Origin: Flavobacteriales bacterium | GTDB taxonomy: Bacteria; Bacteroidota; Bacteroidia; Flavobacteriales_D; Sanyastnellaceae | Assembly: GCA_015660615.1 (NCBI GenBank) | Contig: DQKQ01000176.1 | Span: 1 to 14,514 of the forward strand | Direction: 5' to 3' | DNA: 14,514 nucleotides | Shown: positions 1 to 7,136 of the stretch, piece after piece | Numbering within the stretch: position 1 is the first letter of the stretch | Layout: every line of letters begins with the position of its first letter | Position numbers and translations under genes: made by a program | The notes under the pieces: generated by a model | Seen by the model: the letters and a program-made list of their open reading frames with translations, nothing else | Told to the model about the DNA's origin: nothing | Databases searched by the model: none

Positions 1-372
1 AAAAACATAGCCTCAGATGCAGGAGAGTCTAAGCTTTATGGTGAGGTTACTTTATCTGAGATAAATGGTAGAACTTCTGTGAAAGTATCTTTTGATCCGA
101 TAATGGATAGAATGGGGTATGAGAAAGATGCTCTTGCTGTAGTATACCATCTTAAAGAGTTTAGGTTTTCTTCTTTAGGCCAGGCGTTGAATGTTCTTTC
201 TTCTCATGGATGGAATGTAGAGATGGTTTGGACTGCTCTTGGACGAACGGGAGAGGTGCAGCACTTTTTAATCAGCCGTGACGTCAAAAAGCTATCTCCT
301 GTTTCTCCTTGGTTAGATAAAGGATCGCGTGGGGCATCTTCGAAAGCCAATTCAAAAGGAGGACGTAATTAA
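1..372 (+). CDS. C-terminal part of an unrecognised protein (5' end outside window)
   Basis: The reading frame is open from the first base of the window to the TAA at 370-372, so at least 123 C-terminal residues are visible and the start lies upstream. I do not recognise the family. The first half of the visible part looks like alternating beta strands. The middle holds an aromatic-rich stretch (FRFSSLGQALNVLSSHGWNVE, in part) of mixed helix and strand character. The last 25 residues or so are basic, Ser/Gly/Lys-rich and probably disordered. No catalytic motif or membrane segment is visible. The 3' end overlaps the following histidine kinase by 44 bases if that gene starts at its GTG, so the two are probably co-transcribed. 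A link to signalling is only inferred from position. Confidence 0.7.
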   Translation, partial: KNIASDAGESKLYGEVTLSEINGRTSVKVSFDPIMDRMGYEKDALAVVYHLKEFRFSSLGQALNVLSSHGWNVEMVWTALGRTGEVQHFLISRDVKKLSPVSPWLDKGSRGASSKANSKGGRN

Positions 373-1345
373 AAGACCTGTCATTAAACGACCTACAAAT
401 AAAAGTAACTCTACGAAAAGGGCTCGCCGTGCGCGTGTCCTTTTTCTTGTTTTAGCGAGCTATGTTTTCTTACAATTATCATGGTGGGCTGACCTGATAA
501 TAAGGTCTGCTTCGCGACTTTACGAAGCAAATTTAGAAACTCAGACACCTGCTCAAGCAGCCATTGAGTGGGAACGTACAGTTTTTATGGTGGCATGGGA
601 GGGAAGTGTCTTTGCACTTTTATTTGTGTTCGGACTTATTTGGTTATGGAAAGTAATAAGTGCAGATAACAACAAATTAGCCCGCGAGAGAAACTTCATT
701 TTAGCAGTTACTCACGAATTGAAAACCCCAATTGCGGCAATAAGGTTAGCAATTGATACAGTTGATAGGTTAGACCTAGATGAAAATGAAAAGAAGGAAT
801 TGTTAGAGGATGCTAGATCAAGCACACTTAGGCTTGAGAGAAGGGTAGAGGATATTCTTCAAGCGACGAGACTTAATTTACCTGATGCGCTTTTAACTAT
901 ACCTTTTAGCATATGTGATTCAACAGAGAATGCTGTAAATAAATTTTCCCATTTATACCCTAGCTCAAAGATTGTCTTTTCAAAAAAGGGCGACGATAAA
1001 ATAATAGATGGAGACCATGAAATGTGGATGCTTTGTATCACAAATCTTCTTGAAAATGCTTTTAAATATGGGGGAGATAGTAAGCAGGTAGAGGTGGTAT
1101 TTGAGAGTTCTATGAGAAAAAACATTTTATATATTATCGACCACGGCCCAGGTATAGAGGAATCTGATCGCGAAAATATTTTCGAAGCTTTTTATAGGTT
1201 GAGAAGGGATAAAGATATTGACGGCACTGGATTGGGACTGCATTTGGTAAATAAGATAGTACAAATGCACGGAGCATATATTTCAGTCAATCCCACTGAT
1301 GGAGGAGGTGCTACCTTTGTTATTACTCTGCCTGGCAGTTTTTAA
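329..1345 (+). CDS. Two-TM sensor histidine kinase
   Basis: Membrane histidine kinase of a two-component system; it autophosphorylates a His and passes the phosphate to a response regulator. Reading from the GTG at 329 (338 aa): a basic cytoplasmic N-tail (1-35), TM1 about 36-58, a short external loop (about 59-82), TM2 about 84-110, then a HisKA helix with the H-box VTHELKTP (phospho-acceptor His129) and a HATPase_c domain. The ATPase domain has the N-box NLLENAFKYGG (239-249), G1-box DHGPGIE (271-277) and G2-box GTGLGLHL (299-306). There is no HAMP or PAS domain, and the loop is too small for an ordinary ligand-binding domain. An in-frame stop at 314-316 rules out an earlier start. The next in-frame ATG lies in TM2 and would remove TM1. 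An AGGAGG at 357-362 precedes only an ATT codon (368). No response regulator is in the window. The stop is 9 bases before gpmI. Kinase call is secure; the start is not. Confidence 0.9.
   Translation: MGHLRKPIQKEDVIKRPVIKRPTNKSNSTKRARRARVLFLVLASYVFLQLSWWADLIIRSASRLYEANLETQTPAQAAIEWERTVFMVAWEGSVFALLFVFGLIWLWKVISADNNKLARERNFILAVTHELKTPIAAIRLAIDTVDRLDLDENEKKELLEDARSSTLRLERRVEDILQATRLNLPDALLTIPFSICDSTENAVNKFSHLYPSSKIVFSKKGDDKIIDGDHEMWMLCITNLLENAFKYGGDSKQVEVVFESSMRKNILYIIDHGPGIEESDRENIFEAFYRLRRDKDIDGTGLGLHLVNKIVQMHGAYISVNPTDGGGATFVITLPGSF
368..394 (+). repeat. Short imperfect tandem repeat in the kinase N-terminal tail
   Basis: ATTAAAAGACCT (368-379) recurs as ATTAAACGACCT (383-394), a 15-base period with one mismatch. 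It encodes the repeated IKRP in the basic tail ahead of TM1. It lies just after an AGGAGG and at the junction with the preceding gene. It is probably a small local duplication; no function is claimed. Confidence 0.5.
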
Positions 1346-1354
1346 ATTTAAATA

Positions 1355-2872
1355 ATGATAAAGAAGAAGGTTGCGCTTGTAATTTTAGATGGTTGGGGAT
1401 ACGGGGCTCGCGATGCTTCAGATGCAATTTTCAATGCACATACCCCTTGCATGGATGGTTTACATGATACTTACCCGCATGGTGAGTTGCGAACGGACGG
1501 TGAGTTTGTAGGTCTCCCTTCAGGCCAAATGGGTAATTCAGAAGTCGGCCACATGAACATTGGTGCTGGAAGAGTCGTCTTCCAAGATCTTCTCAGAATT
1601 AATAAAGCAATAGATAGTGGAACGTTTAAATCAGAGCCCATTCTACAAGAAGCATTGGAGATAGCAAAACAACATGGAAGGCGCCTCCATATTATGGGAT
1701 TGGTTTCTAGAGGAGGAGTCCATTCGCAACAAGAACATCTTCACGAGATAGTAGATGCTGTTAATAGAGCTGGTGTCCCTGATGCTGTAATTCACGCGTT
1801 TACAGATGGACGTGATACCTCACCTAAGTATGGTTTAGGTTATCTAAAGGATCTTGAGAGTCACATAAGCCAAACTAACTCCCAAATTCAAATTGCATCT
1901 ATTCATGGGAGATATTACGCTATGGATAGGGATGAACGATGGGAGAGGGTAGCTCATTCTTACAATGCTCTGTGTTCAAATGGTGGAGATGAATTTGAAA
2001 GTGTAGAATCAGGAGTTATATCATCCTATGATGATAATACAAGTGATGAGTTTATTGTTCCATTTAGGATTAAAGGAGTAGCAGGGCAAATACGACCTAA
2101 TGATGTGGTTATATGTTTTAACTTCAGAACGGATCGTTGTCGTCAAATAACAACCGCACTCACCCAACAAGACTTCCCCGACTTAAGCATGTCAATCGTA
2201 CCTCTTCACTTCGTTACGATGACGAACTACGATGAGAAGTTTCAGGGAGTAAACGTTATATACGACAAGCCTAATCTTAATAAAACGTTAGGTGAGGTTA
2301 TTTCATCAGCGGGTCTATCACAACTCCGTATCGCTGAAACAGAGAAGTATCCTCATGTCACCTTCTTTTTTAATGGCGGCCTAGAAGATCCTTTCTCGGG
2401 AGAGAATCGTCTGATGGCGAGCAGTCCTAAAGTCGCTACGTACGATCTCAAGCCAGAAATGTCAGCTCATAAACTCGTTAAATTAGTGAGTGGCGAGATG
2501 AATGCCGATAGAGCTGATTTTATCTGTCTCAACTTTGCTAACCCAGATATGGTAGGTCACACTGGCATATACGATGCAATACTAAAAGCCGTTGAGACTA
2601 CAGATGATTGTCTCTCTGAAGTGATCAATGTAGGTGTGAAAAATGGATATCAGTTCGTAATTATTGCCGACCACGGTAATGCCGACAAGGTGGTAAATCC
2701 AGACGGCTCCCCACATACATCACACACATTAAATCCAGTTCCGGTGATCGTGATTTCAGACGATGTAAAATTTCTGAATGATGGTAAGCTATCTGACGTT
2801 GCCCCAACTATTCTCGCCCTACTAGATATCGCACAGCCCTCAGAGATGACTGGGAAATCTCTTATCGGATAA
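1355..2872 (+). CDS. gpmI: 2,3-bisphosphoglycerate-independent phosphoglycerate mutase
   Basis: Interconverts 3- and 2-phosphoglycerate in glycolysis and gluconeogenesis through a phosphoserine intermediate; cytoplasmic, Mn-dependent. The 505-aa length matches the family. The alkaline-phosphatase-like core and the inserted transferase domain are both complete. Visible active-site elements are VILDGWG (Asp12), GQMGNSEVGHMNIGAGR with the nucleophile Ser62, SRGGVHS (His123), DGRDT (151-155), HGRYYAMDRD (184-193), FRTDR (257-261), NPDMVGHTG (Asp398, His402), DHGNADK (Asp439, His440) and SHT (His457). These match the two metal sites and the substrate pocket of the family. The gene follows the histidine kinase after 9 bases. 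TAAATTTA at 1343-1350 is one mismatch from the -7 consensus, so a weak promoter of its own is possible. The 3' end overlaps the convergent secreted-protein gene by 11 bases. Confidence 0.97.
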   Translation: MIKKKVALVILDGWGYGARDASDAIFNAHTPCMDGLHDTYPHGELRTDGEFVGLPSGQMGNSEVGHMNIGAGRVVFQDLLRINKAIDSGTFKSEPILQEALEIAKQHGRRLHIMGLVSRGGVHSQQEHLHEIVDAVNRAGVPDAVIHAFTDGRDTSPKYGLGYLKDLESHISQTNSQIQIASIHGRYYAMDRDERWERVAHSYNALCSNGGDEFESVESGVISSYDDNTSDEFIVPFRIKGVAGQIRPNDVVICFNFRTDRCRQITTALTQQDFPDLSMSIVPLHFVTMTNYDEKFQGVNVIYDKPNLNKTLGEVISSAGLSQLRIAETEKYPHVTFFFNGGLEDPFSGENRLMASSPKVATYDLKPEMSAHKLVKLVSGEMNADRADFICLNFANPDMVGHTGIYDAILKAVETTDDCLSEVINVGVKNGYQFVIIADHGNADKVVNPDGSPHTSHTLNPVPVIVISDDVKFLNDGKLSDVAPTILALLDIAQPSEMTGKSLIG

Positions 2873-2873
2873 G
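2861..2873. repeat. 13-base palindrome spanning both stop codons of a convergent gene pair
   Basis: CTTATCGGATAAG is a perfect inverted repeat (CTTATC / G / GATAAG). It contains the gpmI stop (TAA, 2870-2872) on the plus strand and the secreted-protein stop (TAA, reading 2864-2862) on the minus strand. As RNA it could form at most a 5-bp AT-rich stem with a CGG loop. There is no T-tract on either side, so it is not a convincing intrinsic terminator. Confidence 0.5.
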
Positions 2874-4928
2874 CATCACGCTTCCAGAGAAGGTAACGAC
2901 TCCTTCAACATTTAGGTCTGTAGTAACATCCCCTGTGTATTCTAACGGATCTACCCCCACGTAGTTTACAGAAAGCGTAAAATAATAAGTTCCACCTGGT
3001 AGATCTCCATTTTTGTTATTTATCCCACGCCAACCTCCTTGGAAGTTAGAGTTGTAGTAAACCTGAGTTCCCCATCTATCATAAACAGCAAGTTTACTGC
3101 CAGGATATCCTTGAAGGCCCAAAATCTCAAAAGTGTCATTTATGCCAGCACTACTTATGGGACCACCAGGAGTGAAAACGTTGAAGAATTCTAGTTCACA
3201 AATTTCAACGGAAAGTGTGCTGTAGGTAATATTGCCACAGCCGTCTACAAGTTGGACTTCGATAGAGCCTACACCACCAGATCCGGTATTGTAGAGCCCA
3301 TCATAAAGCCCCGTTACCTCATCGATATTATCTAGGAATGAAACAAGGACGGTGTCCAGAGAGGCTCCAACTATGCTGACCCAAACCATGTTGCCATCAG
3401 GATCTTCAATCTCAGTCAGGATTTCACTAAACCCACCTGTGCCACCTTCTGTGGGGACGGTTGAGGTTTGGCCTAAGCAAATGGTTTCATCTTCACCTAT
3501 GAAATCATCTAAAATTTCCCAAGAGATGGAAGCATCTGTTATAGATCCACATATGTCAGTGACTATGACTGTAGCAGTACCTGGGATAAAGCTAGTATTG
3601 TAAGTGAAGTCGTTGAGGGTGTCATTTTCAGCGGTGTCCCACTGATAATAGAATGGAGCATATCCGCTCAAAGGGTCGACGATGAGTTCAATATTTCCCG
3701 CTGCGTCGAGACAACCTACTGGAGCTGTGAAAAGGGTGATAGGTTCTGGATCTAAGATTACAATCGTAGCACTCGAAATAATGGTGTCTCCACAGTCGTT
3801 TATATATTGGTACTCAACAGTAACCCATTCAGGATCTTCATTTACATTGTCGTTAATAACGCCAAGGTATACTTCTGCAACGCTTTGACCTGGTTCCATA
3901 ATTACTATTGAGAAAATAGAGCTGAAATCTCCTCCCATTGTTGCCGTACCGTATACATTTAAGTATATAGTGTCTAGTTCAGTATCGTCAGGTCTTATTA
4001 CTGTAAATACAGCATCATTACACCCTTCCACAACTGTTGTGTCACCTAAGAATATTTCTGCGCCTTCAAGTGATGCGTCAGCAACGATATCTATTGCATT
4101 TGATGTAAAACTACCTTCTTCTAGAACTACGAATGACTCAAGTGCATTATCAGACCCATCTGCAATAGCTAGTTTAATGTGGTATGTTTCACCACACTGG
4201 ACAGATGCTGAAGCTGTGAATGTTTCAGTATATCCATTTATGCAAATGCCTAAATTTCCAGGATTGTTTATATAGTATTCTACGTTAGTTACGTTGTTTA
4301 CGGAGCTAATTGTAACTGGCAGTTGCGGGTCGCTATCAGGTACCTCAGCTATGTTTACTGCTCCATCAGGGAACCCTGCAGGAGATGCAAAAGGGCCAGA
4401 AATACCAGGTCCAGAAAGGAAAAATGCAAAAATATCATTGTATGGAGAGTTAACCCAAGTTAGGTATTCATCTGATCCGAATACATAGTTAAACGAAATA
4501 CTATCACCACCTGCTTCGAAATCAAATTCAAGTATACACAAATCGTTAACCGAAGAAACTGAGAAAGATTGTCCTATTAGTGGAGGTACGGAGTTAGCTA
4601 CGTTTAGTAGGTCTATGTCTGTTCCTAATCCAAGACATCCTGTGCAAATTTGAGAATCGGAGCACCCCGGGTCGCTTAAATGAGTTGCGTGATCAGTACT
4701 TAAAACCAGGCCTGAAGTAACAGAAAACAACCCTTCTCCGCCGGTCAAGTATCCAAGTTGTTCCACTGACCCTGTGTAAGTAATGTTTGTCGCTGTGACA
4801 CCGTTTCCGATAAGAACTTCACTAACGTATTGTTCGACTGTGTATGGTTGTTCTACAAGTAGTTGTGCGGACGCGTTTGATGTGATAAAAATCAAACATA
4901 AAAACAATAATTGTACAACAGTTTTCAT
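2862..4928 (-). CDS. Secreted choice-of-anchor L / Calx-beta protein with type B T9SS sorting domain
   Basis: Large exported protein, probably attached to or released from the cell surface by the Bacteroidota type IX secretion system. From the ATG at 4928-4926 it has 688 residues. The order is: signal peptide 1-21 (MKT, hydrophobic core, ASA-Q cleavage site); choice-of-anchor L domain about 25-280 (GLVLSTDHA, CILEFDFEA and FNYVFGSDEYLTW are typical); Calx-beta-like domain about 285-395 (VVEGCNDAVFTVIRP, GGDF, END-type loop); two Ig/PKD/SprB-like regions about 396-580; and a C-terminal CHU_C/gliding-motility sorting domain about 582-688 (FNVFTPGG, INDTFEI, YDRWGTQVYY, GWRG, LPGGTYYFTL). It is acidic and poor in Lys. 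A TTG at 4943 would add five residues, but the ATG gives a clean signal peptide. The ligand or role is unknown; adhesion or surface structure is likely for the class. It stands alone as a minus-strand gene. Confidence 0.9.
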   Translation of the reverse strand: MKTVVQLLFLCLIFITSNASAQLLVEQPYTVEQYVSEVLIGNGVTATNITYTGSVEQLGYLTGGEGLFSVTSGLVLSTDHATHLSDPGCSDSQICTGCLGLGTDIDLLNVANSVPPLIGQSFSVSSVNDLCILEFDFEAGGDSISFNYVFGSDEYLTWVNSPYNDIFAFFLSGPGISGPFASPAGFPDGAVNIAEVPDSDPQLPVTISSVNNVTNVEYYINNPGNLGICINGYTETFTASASVQCGETYHIKLAIADGSDNALESFVVLEEGSFTSNAIDIVADASLEGAEIFLGDTTVVEGCNDAVFTVIRPDDTELDTIYLNVYGTATMGGDFSSIFSIVIMEPGQSVAEVYLGVINDNVNEDPEWVTVEYQYINDCGDTIISSATIVILDPEPITLFTAPVGCLDAAGNIELIVDPLSGYAPFYYQWDTAENDTLNDFTYNTSFIPGTATVIVTDICGSITDASISWEILDDFIGEDETICLGQTSTVPTEGGTGGFSEILTEIEDPDGNMVWVSIVGASLDTVLVSFLDNIDEVTGLYDGLYNTGSGGVGSIEVQLVDGCGNITYSTLSVEICELEFFNVFTPGGPISSAGINDTFEILGLQGYPGSKLAVYDRWGTQVYYNSNFQGGWRGINNKNGDLPGGTYYFTLSVNYVGVDPLEYTGDVTTDLNVEGVVTFSGSVMLIR

Positions 4929-4948
4929 ATGTGCAGTTTTCAATTACT

Positions 4949-4956
4949 CAAACATA
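4949..4956 (-). promoter_or_regulatory. Bacteroidota -7 element (TATGTTTG) for the secreted protein
   Basis: Read on the minus strand this is TATGTTTG, a perfect match to TAnnTTTG, the known -7 consensus of Bacteroidota housekeeping promoters. The 20 bases between it and the ATG at 4928 would give a 5' leader of roughly 15 bases. A weak upstream TTG (minus strand, 4974-4972) is closer than the usual -33 spacing. No mapped transcript is available, so this is a motif-based call. Confidence 0.6.
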
Positions 4957-4988
4957 CAAAATTTTAGGTAACAATAAGTTAAAGCACT

Positions 4989-4996
4989 TAGATTTG
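4989..4996 (+). promoter_or_regulatory. Bacteroidota -7 element (TAGATTTG) for the ABC ATPase
   Basis: A perfect TAnnTTTG lies five bases before the ATG at 5002. With the usual spacing the transcript would begin at or next to the A of the start codon, giving a leaderless or nearly leaderless mRNA. The -33 region is weak (TTTA around 4963-4966, about 22 bases upstream). It shares the 73-base divergent region with the minus-strand element at 4949-4956. Confidence 0.6.
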
Positions 4997-5001
4997 CTTA
5001 T

Positions 5002-5673
5002 ATGACATCATCAATAATTCAGGCAACAAATCTTACTAAGCATTATACAGTTGGTAACACTAAAGTTCGTGCTTTAGATGGATTAGATATTTCAATTGAG
5101 AAAGGTTCCTACATAGCTTTGATGGGCCCTTCTGGGTCGGGTAAATCTACTCTAATGAATATCTTAGGTTGCTTAGATTCCCCAACTTCTGGCGAATATT
5201 TTTTAAACTCAAATGATGTTAGTATACTTGATGATGACTCACTTGCAGCAATTCGCAACAGGGAAATAGGTTTTGTTTTCCAAACCTTTAATCTTTTGCC
5301 CCGATATACTGCTCTTGAGAATGTCGCACTACCTATGATTTATGCTGGTATTCCTAAGGAAAAAAGGCTTGCGAGAGCAAAAGAGGTGTTAGTGCAAGTG
5401 GGTTTAGGCGATAGGTATACTCACACACCTAATGAACTTAGCGGAGGCCAAAGGCAGCGAGTTGCTGTCGCACGTGCCTTAGTTATGAGACCATCCATCA
5501 TCTTCGCTGACGAGCCAACAGGTAACCTAGACACGAAAACGTCAGATGGTATTATGCAACTACTTGATGAAATTCACAAAGCGGGCAATACAATTATTCT
5601 AGTTACACACGAAGAAGATATAGCCGCTCGAGCTGAAAAGATAATCCGCCTTCGAGACGGTAAACTTGAATAA
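5002..5673 (+). CDS. ABC transporter ATP-binding protein, MacB/LolD type
   Basis: Nucleotide-binding subunit of an ABC transporter of the MacB/LolD/FtsE group, which works with FtsX-like permeases in lipoprotein release, macrolide or peptide efflux, or cell-envelope mechanotransmission. The 223-aa length is that of a stand-alone ATPase. Visible motifs are Walker A GPSGSGKST (42-50), Q-loop FVFQTFNLLPR (Gln94), signature LSGGQRQRVAVARAL (146-160), Walker B IIFADEPTGNLD (166-177) and H-loop VTHE (His203). The GNLD segment and the Q-loop sequence are characteristic of this group. No permease gene lies next to it: upstream is the divergent secreted protein and 18 bases downstream is asnS. Its partner must be elsewhere, so the substrate cannot be named. 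Start chosen at the ATG right after a consensus -7 element. Confidence 0.93.
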   Translation: MTSSIIQATNLTKHYTVGNTKVRALDGLDISIEKGSYIALMGPSGSGKSTLMNILGCLDSPTSGEYFLNSNDVSILDDDSLAAIRNREIGFVFQTFNLLPRYTALENVALPMIYAGIPKEKRLARAKEVLVQVGLGDRYTHTPNELSGGQRQRVAVARALVMRPSIIFADEPTGNLDTKTSDGIMQLLDEIHKAGNTIILVTHEEDIAARAEKIIRLRDGKLE

Positions 5674-5677
5674 TACA

Positions 5678-5685
5678 TATCTTTG
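5678..5685 (+). promoter_or_regulatory. Bacteroidota -7 element (TATCTTTG) for asnS
   Basis: A perfect TAnnTTTG lies in the 18-base gap between the ABC ATPase stop and asnS, six bases before the asnS ATG. It suggests that asnS has its own, probably leaderless, transcript as well as any read-through. The -33 region shows only weak similarity (TTCG at 5651-5654). Confidence 0.55.
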
Positions 5686-5691
5686 TAAGAC

Positions 5692-7122
5692 ATGGAAAGA
5701 CTTAGAATTTCAAAGGTGCTAGAAATAGCACCTTCATCAAATAAGATTACTATTTGTGGCTGGGTAAGGACGTTTAGAAACGATAGATTTTTAGCGGTTA
5801 ATGACGGTTCTACGATTCACAATATTCAACTTGTCGTGCAACGAGAAGATTTCGAGGAGTCTGTATTAAAGCAACTTAACACCGGTGCTGCTATTCGCGC
5901 TGTGGGAGTTTTAGTTGAGAGTCAGGGAGGAGGTCAGTCAGTTGAAATTCAAGTAGAGGAACTTGAAATACTTGGTGGTGCGGATCCCGATGAGTTCCCA
6001 ATTCAAATGAAAAAGCATTCGCTTGAGTTTTTGAGGGAAAAAGCCCACCTAAGATTTCGCACCAACACTTTTAGTGCGGTTTTCCGCATCCGTCATCTTT
6101 TACAATTTGCTGTACATAAATTCTTCCACGATCAAGGGTTTTATCAACTCCACACTCCGATAATTACCGGTTCTGATGCGGAAGGGGCCGGGGAGATGTT
6201 TAAAGTGACAACCCTCGACCTCGATAACCTCCCTAAATTAGAGGACGGTGCTACGGACTTCTCTCAGGACTTCTTCGGTAAACCCTCTAACTTAACTGTG
6301 AGCGGCCAACTCGAAGCAGAGCTAGCTGCAATGGCACTTGGACAAGTATATACTTTTGGCCCCACATTTAGAGCAGAGAATTCAAATACGTCTCGCCACC
6401 TAGCTGAGTTTTGGATGATAGAGCCGGAGATAGCATTTGCCGATCTTAAAGATGATATGAAGCTTGCGGAGGATTGCCTCAAGTCTATTTTAGGATATGT
6501 ATTGGAGCATGGAAAAGACGATTTGGATTTCTTAGAAAACAGAGAAGTTCAATCTGAAAAGCAGCTTCCTCAAAAGGACAGACATGAGCACCCTTTAACA
6601 GAACGCCTCAAGAACGTAGTTGAGTCTGAGTTTGCTCACATGACGTACACTGAAGTGATAAATGCCCTTAGAAATTCTAAGCCGTTTAAGAAGAAGAAAT
6701 TTAAATACCCATGCGAGTGGGGTGATGACCTTCATTCAGAGCACGAGCGTTGGTTAGTAGAGAAGCACATCGGAGGGCCGGTTATTGTAACCGATTACCC
6801 AGCTGAAATTAAGGCGTTTTATATGCGTCAAAACGACGATGGTAAAGCCGTTGCTGCAATGGACGTTCTCGTTCCTGGGATTGGAGAAATTATTGGTGGA
6901 TCTCAACGTGAGGAGAGATTGGACATCCTGAAGAAGAAATGCGCAGACTTTAATATTCCAGAGGATCATGTTTGGTGGTATTTAGAGACGAGGAAGTTTG
7001 GGTCGGCTGAACATTGTGGGTTTGGCATGGGCTTTGAAAGGCTTGTTATGTTCGCGACTGGGATGTCAAATATCCGAGATGTAATACCATTCCCTAGAAC
7101 GCCACTTTCGGCTGAATTTTAA
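5692..7122 (+). CDS. asnS: Asparagine--tRNA ligase
   Basis: Class IIb aminoacyl-tRNA synthetase that charges tRNA-Asn with asparagine in the cytoplasm. The 476-aa length is normal. An N-terminal OB-fold anticodon-binding domain (about 17-105, starting at ITICGWVRTFR) is followed by the class II catalytic core. Motif 1 surrounds FYQLHTPIITGSDAEGAGEMF (from 150, in part), motif 2 is FRAENSNTSRHLAEFW (236-251) and motif 3 is GFGMGFERLVMF (443-454). The sequence PIQMKKHSLEFLRE near 113-126 and the GAGEMF segment favour AsnRS over AspRS, which also lacks this spacing and carries a GAD insertion in bacteria. It is followed after 14 bases by rpoN, a neighbour pair I recall from other Flavobacteriia. 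A -7 element lies just upstream of the start. Confidence 0.96.
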   Translation: MERLRISKVLEIAPSSNKITICGWVRTFRNDRFLAVNDGSTIHNIQLVVQREDFEESVLKQLNTGAAIRAVGVLVESQGGGQSVEIQVEELEILGGADPDEFPIQMKKHSLEFLREKAHLRFRTNTFSAVFRIRHLLQFAVHKFFHDQGFYQLHTPIITGSDAEGAGEMFKVTTLDLDNLPKLEDGATDFSQDFFGKPSNLTVSGQLEAELAAMALGQVYTFGPTFRAENSNTSRHLAEFWMIEPEIAFADLKDDMKLAEDCLKSILGYVLEHGKDDLDFLENREVQSEKQLPQKDRHEHPLTERLKNVVESEFAHMTYTEVINALRNSKPFKKKKFKYPCEWGDDLHSEHERWLVEKHIGGPVIVTDYPAEIKAFYMRQNDDGKAVAAMDVLVPGIGEIIGGSQREERLDILKKKCADFNIPEDHVWWYLETRKFGSAEHCGFGMGFERLVMFATGMSNIRDVIPFPRTPLSAEF

Positions 7123-7136
7123 CTTTTTTAAAGCAG

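Noticed and set aside
859..1125. 88-codon minus-strand open frame inside the histidine kinase gene
   Set aside because: It lies wholly opposite the kinase ATPase domain and shows no family features.
2861..2873. Palindrome as a bidirectional intrinsic terminator
   Set aside because: The stem would be at most 5 AT-rich base pairs and no T-tract follows on either strand.
3352..4488. Several open frames of 64-101 codons on the plus strand opposite the secreted-protein gene
   Set aside because: They are antisense shadows of a clear 688-residue protein, are Ser/Thr/Val-rich with no recognisable motif, and lack promoter elements at their starts.
4929..4943. Secreted protein starting at TTG 4943
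   Set aside because: The ATG at 4928 gives a standard signal peptide. The TTG would add MKTAH and leave almost no leader. It remains possible, since its 5-base spacing from the -7 element matches the other genes.
6351..6358. TACTTTTG matching TAnnTTTG inside asnS
   Set aside because: It lies mid-gene with no start codon nearby and is a chance match of a short motif.
5692..7122. Aspartate--tRNA ligase as an alternative to asnS
   Set aside because: The length of 476 aa, the absence of a GAD insertion and the GAGEMF and PIQMKKHS segments fit AsnRS.
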